The notes beneath the pieces were generated by a model, which was not told the DNA's origin, searched no databases, and saw only the letters and a program-made list of their open reading frames with translations. From positions 130,345-194,344 of the forward strand of contig NZ_PZJO01000009.1 in NCBI RefSeq assembly GCF_003206575.1: a DNA stretch of 64,000 nucleotides, read 5' to 3'. Source of the DNA: Salinicola endophyticus. GTDB taxonomy: Bacteria > Pseudomonadota > Gammaproteobacteria > Pseudomonadales > Halomonadaceae. Shown here one piece after another: positions 1-7,546 of the stretch. The translations under genes were made by a program, and so were the position numbers. Every line of letters starts with the position of its first letter. Within the stretch, counting starts at the first letter, position 1.

Positions 1-1677
1 GGGCGAGAGCGTGGCGGAGAACAGGGTACCGCCATGGGCGGCGGCGAAGCGCGCGGCCAGAAACGGCGCCGGCACCACGTTGCGCAGGGTCAGCATCGCC
101 CCGGCCCGGCGCTGGCGTCCGCGCGGCGGCTGCCGGGTCAGGTCGCACAGGGAGTGGTTGCCGAACGTCTCGGCCACCCGGCACAGATGCTGCGCCTCGA
201 AGGAGAAGCGCTGCAGCTCGCCGTCCAGCGCGATCGGCTGCTCGCTCTGATACTCGACGATCCGTGATACCGCGTGCTGCAGCGCGGCGATCAACTTGCC
301 CGGCAGACGCTCGAGCACGCGGTAGTCGCGAGTCGTCCCCGCCTCGTCCAGTTGCTCCGCCAGATCCTGCCAGGCCGTGGCGACCCGTGCCAGCGGGCGC
401 TTGAGCGGCGCCGGCAGCTGCGGCATCAGGCGTCGAAAGGCGGCGTGATCGAGGGTCGCGGTATACATCCCGCGGCCGCGCTCGACCAGGTTGTGCGCCT
501 CGTCCACCAGAATGCCCACCTGCCACTGCTGCTGCAGGGTCAGCGCGTAGAGCTGGGCGTGCAGATCGAAGTAGTAATTGACGTCGGCGACCACCACATC
601 GGCCCAGCGCGACATCTCCTGCCCCAGGTAGTAGGGGCAGACCTGGTGTTCGAGGGCCACCGCGCGCAGGCCGGCGCGGTCTAGCCAACCGCGCGCGGCC
701 GCATCGGTCCGCGCCGCCGGCAGGCGGTCGTAGAAGCCCGCAGCGAGCGGGCAGGCTTCGCCATGGCACGCCTTGCCGGGGTGCTCGCAGGCCTTCTCCC
801 GCGAGGTCAGCGTGAGCACCCGCAGCGGCAGCGCCGGTGTCGCCTCCCCCGCAGAAGACCCTGCGGGAGCTGGCGCCTCGGCGCAGGCCGCTGACACCCC
901 GGGCGGACGCGCACCGAGCTGTTCCAGGGCTTCCAGCGCCAGCTGCTGGCCGGTGTTGCGCGCGGTGAGAAAGAACACCCGGTCGAGCGGTTCGCCGGGC
1001 ATCGCCTTGAGCATCGGGAACAGCGTCCCCAGCGTCTTGCCGATGCCGGTGGGCGCCTGCAGCAGCAGCCAGCGCCGGGTGTGGGTGGCCTTGTAGACCG
1101 CCTCCGCGAGTTCGCGCTGGCCGGCGCGGAAGTCGGCGAACGGGAAGTTCAGCGCCACCAGCGCGGCGTCGCGCCGGCGGCGATGGGCCAGCTCCTGCTG
1201 GGCCCAGGCCAGAAAGCGCTGACAGTGGGTCTCGAACACCTCGCGCAGCTCAGACGCGCTGCAGCGCTGGCTGAGCGGCGTCTCGCGCTGGCTGGCGATA
1301 TCGAAATAGACCAGGGTCACGTCGAGCTGATCGAGCCCCCGCGCCAGGCACAGCAAGTGACCGTAGACCTGAGCCTGGGCCCAATGCAGGGCGCGCTGGT
1401 TGGCCGGCTGGCGCGCCAGATCGCCGCGGTGGGTCTTGATCTCCTCGAGCCGGTTGGCATCGGGATCGTAGCCATCGGCGAGTCCGCGCACCTCGAGATG
1501 CGCATAGTGCCCGGCGAGCGCCACCTCACGCTCGTAGCGCTCGCCGCGGCGCTCGCTCACCACCCGGTGGCCGGCGATGCCCTCCTGGGCCGAAGGCGAT
1601 GGCGTGAAGCGCAGATCGAGATCCCCCGCCTTGGCCGAGAACTCGCACAGGGCGCGCACCGCGATACGGTAACTCAC
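1..1677 (-). CDS. DinG/Rad3-type DNA helicase with N-terminal PD-(D/E)XK nuclease domain (3' end cut by window edge)
   Basis: About 559 codons are visible; the C-terminal helicase lobe lies beyond the left edge. Residues ~55-110 carry a Cas4/RecB-like nuclease pattern: Asp68 in ADGY, Glu79-x-Lys81 in EIKT, then a Gln/Tyr helix (QAQVY, ~101-105). A superfamily 2 helicase core follows: Walker A PTGIGKT (209-215) and DEAH (392-395). Between them Cys297, Cys304, Cys309 and Cys347 are placed as the four 4Fe-4S ligands of XPD/DinG helicases. The GTG start overlaps the TGA of the upstream VRR-NUC gene (GTGA), so the two are probably translationally coupled. The family unwinds DNA 5'-3'; the fused nuclease suggests a role in processing damaged or branched DNA. 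The family is clear; the exact substrate is unknown. Confidence 0.88.
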   Translation of the reverse strand, partial: MSYRIAVRALCEFSAKAGDLDLRFTPSPSAQEGIAGHRVVSERRGERYEREVALAGHYAHLEVRGLADGYDPDANRLEEIKTHRGDLARQPANQRALHWAQAQVYGHLLCLARGLDQLDVTLVYFDIASQRETPLSQRCSASELREVFETHCQRFLAWAQQELAHRRRRDAALVALNFPFADFRAGQRELAEAVYKATHTRRWLLLQAPTGIGKTLGTLFPMLKAMPGEPLDRVFFLTARNTGQQLALEALEQLGARPPGVSAACAEAPAPAGSSAGEATPALPLRVLTLTSREKACEHPGKACHGEACPLAAGFYDRLPAARTDAAARGWLDRAGLRAVALEHQVCPYYLGQEMSRWADVVVADVNYYFDLHAQLYALTLQQQWQVGILVDEAHNLVERGRGMYTATLDHAAFRRLMPQLPAPLKRPLARVATAWQDLAEQLDEAGTTRDYRVLERLPGKLIAALQHAVSRIVEYQSEQPIALDGELQRFSFEAQHLCRVAETFGNHSLCDLTRQPPRGRQRRAGAMLTLRNVVPAPFLAARFAAAHGGTLFSATLSP

Positions 1678-3425
1678 GCCGAGCGACCACCCGGAGCGCG
1701 CGCCAGCGGCACGCCGCCATCCTCTGCCGTCGCGTCCGGCCCGCTCGCCGCGGCGTCCAGGCTCTGCTCCTCCCAGCTGACATAGCAGACGCTGACCGGC
1801 ATGGCGTGCTCGGCGCAGAAAGCGAGCCAGCGCTTCTGGTTGTCCTGCAGGCGGTCCCCGGGTCCCTTCACCTCGATCATGCGGTAGCGCGCCTCACCCG
1901 GCCAGAACTGGATCAGATCCGGCATGCCGGCGCGGTTGGCACGAATATCGCCCAGCAGACGCTCGAACCACAGCCGCAGATGGCGCGCAGGAAGACACGT
2001 CAGTGCCAGCTCCAGCGTGGTTTCGTCGAGCGCCCCCCAGGCCACGAAAGGCGACTGTATGCCGTGCTTGGCGTGAAAGCGCTGACGCACGATGTCGCGA
2101 TAGTCATCACGCGCCAGCGTCGCCAGGCAGGCCGCGAACTGCGCCTGGCGCCGGGTGTGGAAGTCCTAGTCGAAGAGGTCGGCGGGGCCGCTGTGGAACG
2201 GGTGGAAGAAGGCCCCCGGCAGCGGCGCGAAGATCGCCTCCCAGCAGAGCAGGCCGAAGAGCGCATTGATCAGGGTGTTCTCGACATAGATCACCGGCGC
2301 ATCGTCGCGGCTCAGATGCGCCGCCACCGCGCCCTCGACCCAGCCGCTACGCGACAGCGTCAGTGTGATGCGCTCGGGCTCGGCCGGCACTGCGGTGTCG
2401 CGCCGCGGCAACCCCAGCTTGCGCCGCAGACGCGGTACGATGCGCCCCAGCGCCTGGGCCTCGGCGGCACTCACCGGCGCGGCCTCGGCACGCTGGGCCA
2501 GTTGCCAGGCATCGTCGAAGCGTGCCAGGCGTTCGAGCACCCGAACCCGGCGTAGACGCGCTTCCGGCGCGGCACTGTCGTGGTAGAGCGCCAGCGCCTG
2601 CTGCAGCTCGCCGTGGCGCTCACAGCGATAGGCGAGCTTGTAGAGCAGCCGGCCACGGCGCCGCTCCAGCCAGGGGTTGTCGAAGGGCTCACGCGGGATC
2701 GCGGCGAGCAGGTCAGCCAGCGGCTCGTCGGCGTCGAAGCGCTCGCGGCAGCGATGCAGATGGTGGTAAGCCTCAAGTTCACCGCGCCGCGAGAAGGCCC
2801 GTGACGATGCCGCCAGGGGAACGGACTCGAAGCGGTAGACGCCCAGATCCGCGAGCACGAACTCCGACCACTGCTGACGCAGGTTACCGAAGAACATCAG
2901 CCGGAAGCGCTCGCCGATGGCATCGACGGTCAACCGGTAGTGGGTATCGTCGAGGCTCGGCAACCATGCCGGCAACGCTCGCGGCGCCGGCGACTCGGCC
3001 GCCAGCGCCTCGCGCCAGGCCGTCTTGCCCGTGCTGCGCGAAAGCCCCAGCTCGGCCAGCCACGGCGCCAGGTCGGCGGCAAGCTCGCTTTTGGTCGTCA
3101 AGGCGAAGAGTGCCGGCAGCGCCAGCTCGGCATCGGTCTCGACCCAGCCGGCAGCGATCAGCGGCGCCGCCGCCGTTTCCGTGTCACCGATCTCGGCATA
3201 GCACAGCCGGCTGGCGCGGAAGTCGACGCCCTTGCGCATCACCATGCGCACCAACAGCGCCCGGGAGGGCCGCGGCAGCGCCTCGAAGGCGGCGATGAAG
3301 TCACGCTCCTCGACCGACAACAGGTCGGCGTAACGCGACCCGAGCCAGTCGAGCACGGTGTGGAAATTGGCCAGGTAGTAGAACGGGTCGTCGAGCGTGG
3401 GCAACGCCATAGGGGAGTATCGCAT
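1674..3425 (-). pseudogene. FAN1-like VRR-NUC structure-specific nuclease, interrupted by an in-frame amber stop
   Basis: One reading frame runs through the whole interval but contains TAG at 2168-2166. The first 419 codons hold the bacterial FAN1 HTH-like region (SVEERDFIAAF..., RMVMRKGVDF) and the TPR-like helical middle. After the stop the same frame continues DFHTRRQAQF... into an intact VRR-NUC domain with GMPDLI and MIEVKGPGD, i.e. the PD...E-x-K catalytic residues, and ends overlapping the helicase gene. FAN1 enzymes are 5' flap endonucleases/exonucleases that act in interstrand crosslink repair. As read, the product would lose its catalytic domain. The first GTG after the stop (2090) has no convincing ribosome-binding site. 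A start at Met6 (3410) is equally possible. It may be a real null allele, a suppressed amber or a base-calling error. Confidence 0.8.
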
Positions 3426-3653
3426 GGAGAGTGGCGAGTGAACTGGCTAAGCATACAGGTTCCGGCCTCGCCATCGAAGTCGCCTCGGCGCCATCCGGTT
3501 CGGCGGCGAGCGCTCGAAGCGCATGCCTATCTGGGCTAACCTCGGGGTCTGAGCGGGCCGACGCAATACCGCCATACCGGGTGGCGACGCCCTGCTCCTC
3601 TTCGTTCTCCACCTCGGCCATCGTCCCCGGGCCTGCCACTGCAGGAGTCCATC

Positions 3654-5297
3654 ATGCAGCATTTCTACAACGCCGCCGACACCCTGATCGATGACGTCCT
3701 CGCCGGCGTCAGTGCGCTGACGGACGTGCGTATCGCCGAACCCAGCCAGCATCTGCGCATTCTGGTCCGCGCCGACTGGGATCGCGAGCACCACGGGCGT
3801 GACCAGGTCGCCCTGCTCTCCGGCGGTGGTGGCGGCCACGAGCCGGCCCACGCCGGCTTCATCGGCGAGGGCATGCTGACCGGCGCGGTGGTCGGTGGGC
3901 TGTTCGCCTCGCCCAGCGTCGATGCGGTACTCGCCGCGATTCGCGAAGTGTGCGGCGCGGCCGGCTGTCTGCTGATCGTCAAGAACTACACCGGCGACCG
4001 GCTCAATTTCGGCCTCGCCGCCGAGCAGGCGCGCCAGGAGGGCCTGGCGGTGTCGATGGTGATCGTCGGCGACGATATCGCCCTGCCCGATGCGCCCCAG
4101 CCCCGCGGCATCGCCGGCACCCTGATCGTGCACAAGCTGGCCGGCTGGCTGGCAACACAGCAGACCCCGCTGGAGACCTTGAGCGAACGCGTCGACGCCG
4201 CCCTGCCGCGGATCGCCTCGCTGGGGCTGGCGCTCTCCCACGCCGCTCGCCCGGGCGAAGCGAAGGCGCCCTGCGCCCCGGAGCTGGGCCTGGGCATTCA
4301 CAACGAGAGCGGCGTGCGAAGAGTCGAGCCGGAGAGTGCCAGCGAGGCGGTGGAGACCCTGCTGGCGCCGCTCACCGAGACTCTCTCCGCGCGCGGTTAC
4401 GCACCACCCTACGTGGCCCTGCTCAACAATCTGGGCGGCGCCGCCGAACAGGAGATGCAGGTGCTCGCCGCCAGCCTGTTGGTCAATCGCCGCGGGCTGG
4501 CGCTCTCTGGCGTGATCGGGCCGGCAGCGATGATGACGTCGCTCGATATGCAGGGCTTCTCGATCACGCTAGTGGCGGCCGACGACGATCTGGTCAGCGC
4601 GCTCGCCGCCCCGACCACCGCGCCCGCCTGGCCGGGGCTGAACACCCCTTGCGCGCCGGCCCGCTTCACGCCCCAGGTCAGTGAGACAACTGTGCCCGAG
4701 CATGTCGAGCGCGACGCCGCGGTGGAGACACGCCTGCATGCGGCAATCGAGATTCTGCGCGACTCACGCCAGGCGCTCGACGACCTGGATGCCCGCAGCG
4801 GCGATGGCGATGCCGGCACCAGCCTGGCCAGCGGCGCCGAGGCCGTCGCCAGACGGCTAGACGCCGGCCAGCTCGAAAGCGCCCGGCCGGGCGCGCTGTT
4901 CGGCGCCATCGGCGCCTGCCTCGCCCGTGACATGGGCGGCTCCAGCGGCGTGCTGCTGTCGATCCTGTTCACCGCAGCGGGGGCCGAGCTGGCCGAGAAC
5001 GACGATCTCGCCGCGGCACTGGCGGTGGGCATCGAGCGCATGCAGCGCTACGGCGGTGCGGCACAGGGCGACCGCACCCTGCTCGATGCGCTGATACCGG
5101 CGGTGGAGACGCTGCGCGAGGGTGGCGATCTGGCGCTGGCGGCCGAGCGCGCGCGGGAAGGTGCCGATGCCACCGCGACGATGGCCCGTGCTGGCGCCGG
5201 GCGCTCCGCCTATCTGCCGGAGAGCGCCCTGCAGGGGGTGACAGATCCCGGTGCCGAGGCGGTGGCGCGGGTACTGGGCGCGCTGGCCGAAGCCTGA
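3654..5297 (+). CDS. dhaK: Dihydroxyacetone kinase, single-chain ATP-dependent (DhaK-DhaL fusion)
   Basis: The 547-residue product phosphorylates dihydroxyacetone to DHAP with ATP in the cytoplasm. The N-terminal DhaK domain (~1-325) has the GGGGGHEPAHAGF substrate loop and the LGIHNES segment holding the histidine that binds the substrate carbonyl covalently. The C-terminal DhaL domain (~350-545) has the Mg-ATP site DARSGDGDAGTS. Both domains in one chain, with no PTS-type DhaM nearby, point to the ATP-dependent class found in Citrobacter and eukaryotes rather than the PEP-dependent E. coli system. The ATG has a good ribosome-binding site (CAGGAG, 7 nt upstream). No glycerol dehydrogenase or regulator is adjacent, so it seems to be a lone transcription unit, divergent from the nuclease operon. 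Confidence 0.93.
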   Translation: MQHFYNAADTLIDDVLAGVSALTDVRIAEPSQHLRILVRADWDREHHGRDQVALLSGGGGGHEPAHAGFIGEGMLTGAVVGGLFASPSVDAVLAAIREVCGAAGCLLIVKNYTGDRLNFGLAAEQARQEGLAVSMVIVGDDIALPDAPQPRGIAGTLIVHKLAGWLATQQTPLETLSERVDAALPRIASLGLALSHAARPGEAKAPCAPELGLGIHNESGVRRVEPESASEAVETLLAPLTETLSARGYAPPYVALLNNLGGAAEQEMQVLAASLLVNRRGLALSGVIGPAAMMTSLDMQGFSITLVAADDDLVSALAAPTTAPAWPGLNTPCAPARFTPQVSETTVPEHVERDAAVETRLHAAIEILRDSRQALDDLDARSGDGDAGTSLASGAEAVARRLDAGQLESARPGALFGAIGACLARDMGGSSGVLLSILFTAAGAELAENDDLAAALAVGIERMQRYGGAAQGDRTLLDALIPAVETLREGGDLALAAERAREGADATATMARAGAGRSAYLPESALQGVTDPGAEAVARVLGALAEA

Positions 5298-5306
5298 ACG
5301 CGCGGG

Positions 5307-5456
5307 CTGTCTACGGTGCCCGATGCCGCACCCTGTCTATCTATGGCGCCCGATGTCGCGCCCTGTCTATCTATGGCGCCCGGTGCCGCGCCCTGGCTAT
5401 CTATGGCGCCCGGTGCCGCACCCCGTCTATGGCGCCCGATACCGCGCCCTGTCTAT
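5307..5456 (+). repeat. Tandem 26/30-bp repeat array, five units plus a partial sixth
   Basis: Units begin at 5307 (26 bp), 5333, 5363, 5393 (30 bp each) and 5423 (26 bp); a partial copy starts at 5449. Core: CTGTCTATCTATGGCGCCCG followed by GTGCCGCGCC. The 26-bp units lack one CTAT. Each unit contains GGCGC and GCGCC about 8 nt apart, so each can form a short hairpin. The array fills the gap between the convergent dhaK and parA-like genes. There is no unique spacer, so it is not CRISPR. It may act as a transcription barrier or be a minisatellite. Confidence 0.9.
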
Positions 5457-5474
5457 GCCACCCATCGCTGCGCC

Positions 5475-6221
5475 TCAGGCGTCGAGATCGGCCTTGAGCT
5501 CGCGCCACAGCTGGCGGTACGCCAGGGTCGCGCGGCTGCGCGGTGCCAGGTCGGCCAGCGGCCGACACTCGAGGCTCATGCGTTCGACATCGCTGGCATA
5601 GGGAATCCAGCTGCGCATGGGCCGGCCGAGTGCCGCCGGGGGTGAATCGATCCAGTCGCGGTGCAGGGTGCGCCGCCGGTCGACCAGATTGAAGAAGGGC
5701 GAGAGCCGCTCGCGCTGACGCTTCTTGAGATCGAGATGATCGAGCATGCGCGAGAAGGCCTGCACCGAGAGCGGGCTGGGGATGGTCGGTACCAGGATAC
5801 GGTCGGCGGCGCGGATCAGCTGCTCCGCCAGTGTCGAGAGCCCCGGCGGGCAGTCGAGGATCATCAGCCCGTACTCTTCGCCGAACGGTTCGATCAGCCG
5901 CTTGAGGTGCTTGTCACCATCGGCGCTGGCGTCGAGCAGGCGATCCAGCTCGCGCAGGCGGATATCCGCCGGCAGCAGGTCGAAGCGCTCCCAAGGGGTG
6001 TGCTGCACCTGCTCGCCGAGCGGTGACTTGCCGGCGAGCAGCTTGGAGACCTTCTTGCTCAGCCCGCTCTCGCCGCCCAGTACCCAGGTCGAGGCGCCCT
6101 GGGCGTCGAGATCCCACAGCAGCACCGGCACCCGATCGCGATTGGCTTCCCGGGCCAGATTGACCGCCGCCGAGGTCTTGCCCACTCCGCCCTTCAAGTT
6201 GTGCAGCGCCACGACCTTCAT
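5475..6221 (-). CDS. Orphan ParA-family (MinD/ParA) P-loop ATPase
   Basis: The 248-residue product has the deviant Walker A KGGVGKT near the N-terminus, the A' motif VLLWDLDAQGAST and the switch II/Walker B segment LMILDCPPG, all typical of dimerising ParA ATPases that position cargo on nucleoid or membrane. No ParB gene or parS-like site is next to it, so it is not the chromosomal parAB pair. I placed the start at the ATG at 6221, which puts the P-loop where the family has it; a GTG four codons upstream is also open. It lies 36 bp behind the GIY-YIG gene and follows rpe on the same strand. Cargo is unknown. Confidence 0.85.
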   Translation of the reverse strand: MKVVALHNLKGGVGKTSAAVNLAREANRDRVPVLLWDLDAQGASTWVLGGESGLSKKVSKLLAGKSPLGEQVQHTPWERFDLLPADIRLRELDRLLDASADGDKHLKRLIEPFGEEYGLMILDCPPGLSTLAEQLIRAADRILVPTIPSPLSVQAFSRMLDHLDLKKRQRERLSPFFNLVDRRRTLHRDWIDSPPAALGRPMRSWIPYASDVERMSLECRPLADLAPRSRATLAYRQLWRELKADLDA

Positions 6222-6257
6222 GCTCTCGACCACCCAACATTAACATATCGTTACAGT

Positions 6258-6596
6258 TTAGGGGCTTGGGCTCTCTGGCGTGATGACAATTCGATGACAA
6301 TCGTTGTCACGCTGCGCCAGCCAGTGCCGCTTCTGTGCCGCGCCAAGACGCTTGATCGCCGCCTCCCGCTTGAGCGCCTCGCTCTGGCTACCCACTCGCT
6401 CGACGTGACGCAGCGTCAGTGGCCCGCGCCCACGCAGCGCACGTGCCCCCTTGCCTCGACTGTGCTCGGCGAAGCGCCGCGCGACGTCGGTGGTAATGCC
6501 GGTATAGAGCGCGCCGGCGGCGGTCTCGATCAGATAGAGATACCAGGGGCGGTCGGCGCCCCCCGCCTCGCGGCCGCACTCGCTCACTGCCGCCAC
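6258..6596 (-). CDS. Small GIY-YIG domain protein (UPF0213/YhbQ-like)
   Basis: About 112 residues, nearly all one GIY-YIG domain: WYLYLIE (GIY position), ALYTGITTDV (YIG position), the arginine in ARRFAEH and a glutamate in EALKREAAIK. Family members are stand-alone nuclease-fold proteins; YhbQ-type proteins have been linked to DNA damage responses, but activity is poorly defined. The start is a GTG just after the rpe stop, with GAGG immediately before it; a second GTG three codons later is possible. The frame is open further upstream inside rpe, but that sequence is the rpe gene read out of frame. Lies between rpe and the ParA gene on the same strand. Confidence 0.82.
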   Translation of the reverse strand: MAAVSECGREAGGADRPWYLYLIETAAGALYTGITTDVARRFAEHSRGKGARALRGRGPLTLRHVERVGSQSEALKREAAIKRLGAAQKRHWLAQRDNDCHRIVITPESPSP

Positions 6597-6600
6597 GCCC

Positions 6601-7290
6601 TCAATCCAGGCTCGCGAGGGCGCTGCGCATCTCGCCGAGCACGCCATCGTAGCGATTCGGGTCGTCGAGGCTGCGCGCCTTGAAGATCGACGAGCCGGAG
6701 ACGAAGGTATCCGCGCCGGCGCGGGCGATCTCGGCGATGTTCTGCGGCGAGACACCGCCATCGATCTCCAGCCGGATCGGCAGCCCGCTGGCATCGATCC
6801 GGCGCCGCGCCGCCTGGAGCTTGTCGAGCGCGGCGGGAATGAACGACTGGCCGCCGAAGCCGGGGTTGACGCTCATCAAAAGGATCATGTCGAGCTTGTC
6901 CATCACGTAGTCGAGATAGGAGAGCGGCGTAGCCGGATTGAACACCAGCCCGGCCTTGCAGCCACGGCTCTTGATCAACTGCAGCGAGCGGTCGATATGC
7001 TCCGAGGCTTCCGGGTGGAAGGTGACATAGCTGGCCCCGGCGTCGATGAAATCACCGATCAGTTGATCCACCGGCTTGACCATCAGATGGCAGTCGATCG
7101 GCGCGGTGACCCCGTGCTTGCGCAGCGCCTCGCAGACCATGGGTCCCATGGTCAGGTTGGGCACGTAGTGGTTGTCCATCACGTCGAAATGGATCATGTC
7201 GGCGCCGGAGGCCAGGACATCATCCACTTCCTGTCCCAGGCAGGCGAAGTTGGCGGAAAGAATCGAGGGAGCAATCTTGAAATCACGCAT
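6601..7290 (-). CDS. rpe: Ribulose-phosphate 3-epimerase
   Basis: 229 residues, full length for Rpe, which interconverts D-ribulose 5-phosphate and D-xylulose 5-phosphate in the pentose phosphate pathway. TIM-barrel landmarks are all present: APSILSANF at the N-terminus, the metal/catalytic segment [19 protein letters not shown], the [12 protein letters not shown] loop and LEIDGGV, followed by the phosphate-binding [11 protein letters not shown]. It is the first gene of a probable three-gene minus-strand unit, with the GIY-YIG and ParA genes following at 4 and 36 bp. Confidence 0.96.
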   Translation of the reverse strand: MRDFKIAPSILSANFACLGQEVDDVLASGADMIHFDVMDNHYVPNLTMGPMVCEALRKHGVTAPIDCHLMVKPVDQLIGDFIDAGASYVTFHPEASEHIDRSLQLIKSRGCKAGLVFNPATPLSYLDYVMDKLDMILLMSVNPGFGGQSFIPAALDKLQAARRRIDASGLPIRLEIDGGVSPQNIAEIARAGADTFVSGSSIFKARSLDDPNRYDGVLGEMRSALASLD

Positions 7291-7414
7291 GTGACGCAGA
7301 GTCCTGACAGTGAAGGGCGTGGCATGGGCCTCGGTATGCCTGCATTCTAGCAGCCCTCGGCGACGCTGCGGTTAGCCGATCGTGCGCTCACGGGCTATGC
7401 TCGGCCAGACACCG

Positions 7415-7435
7415 CGGCGGATGGGCCATCCGCCG
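7415..7435. repeat. Perfect 10-1-10 palindrome between rpe and ggt
   Basis: CGGCGGATGG, a single G, then CCATCCGCCG. It lies in the divergent rpe/ggt intergenic region, 111 bp before the ggt start. It could be an operator or a REP-like hairpin; a similar GGCGGATG/CATCCGCC hairpin sits between leuS and lptE (30163-30184). Confidence 0.7.
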
Positions 7436-7546
7436 GCGCTGACGGTCTTGCTGCCTCTATCTGGATCCCGACCTCCAGAGCCCTACCCGATCGGCAGCCA
7501 GACCCAGACCACAATCAAAAACAGCATCAGGATCAGGAGCCCTCCC

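Noticed and set aside
768..790. Sigma-54 promoter (TGGCAC...TTGC)
   Set aside because: The spacing is 3 rather than 5 bases and it lies inside the helicase coding sequence.
5307..5456. CRISPR array
   Set aside because: Units are contiguous with no unique spacers, and no cas genes are present.
5316..5645. Small protein with MAPDVAPCLS-like repeats encoded by the tandem repeat
   Set aside because: The frame arises only from the repeat and runs into the antisense of parA; no ribosome-binding site was seen.
6597..6794. N-terminal extension of the GIY-YIG gene
   Set aside because: These 66 codons overlap rpe out of frame and have shadow composition (RSSRRAAS); the domain begins after the rpe stop.
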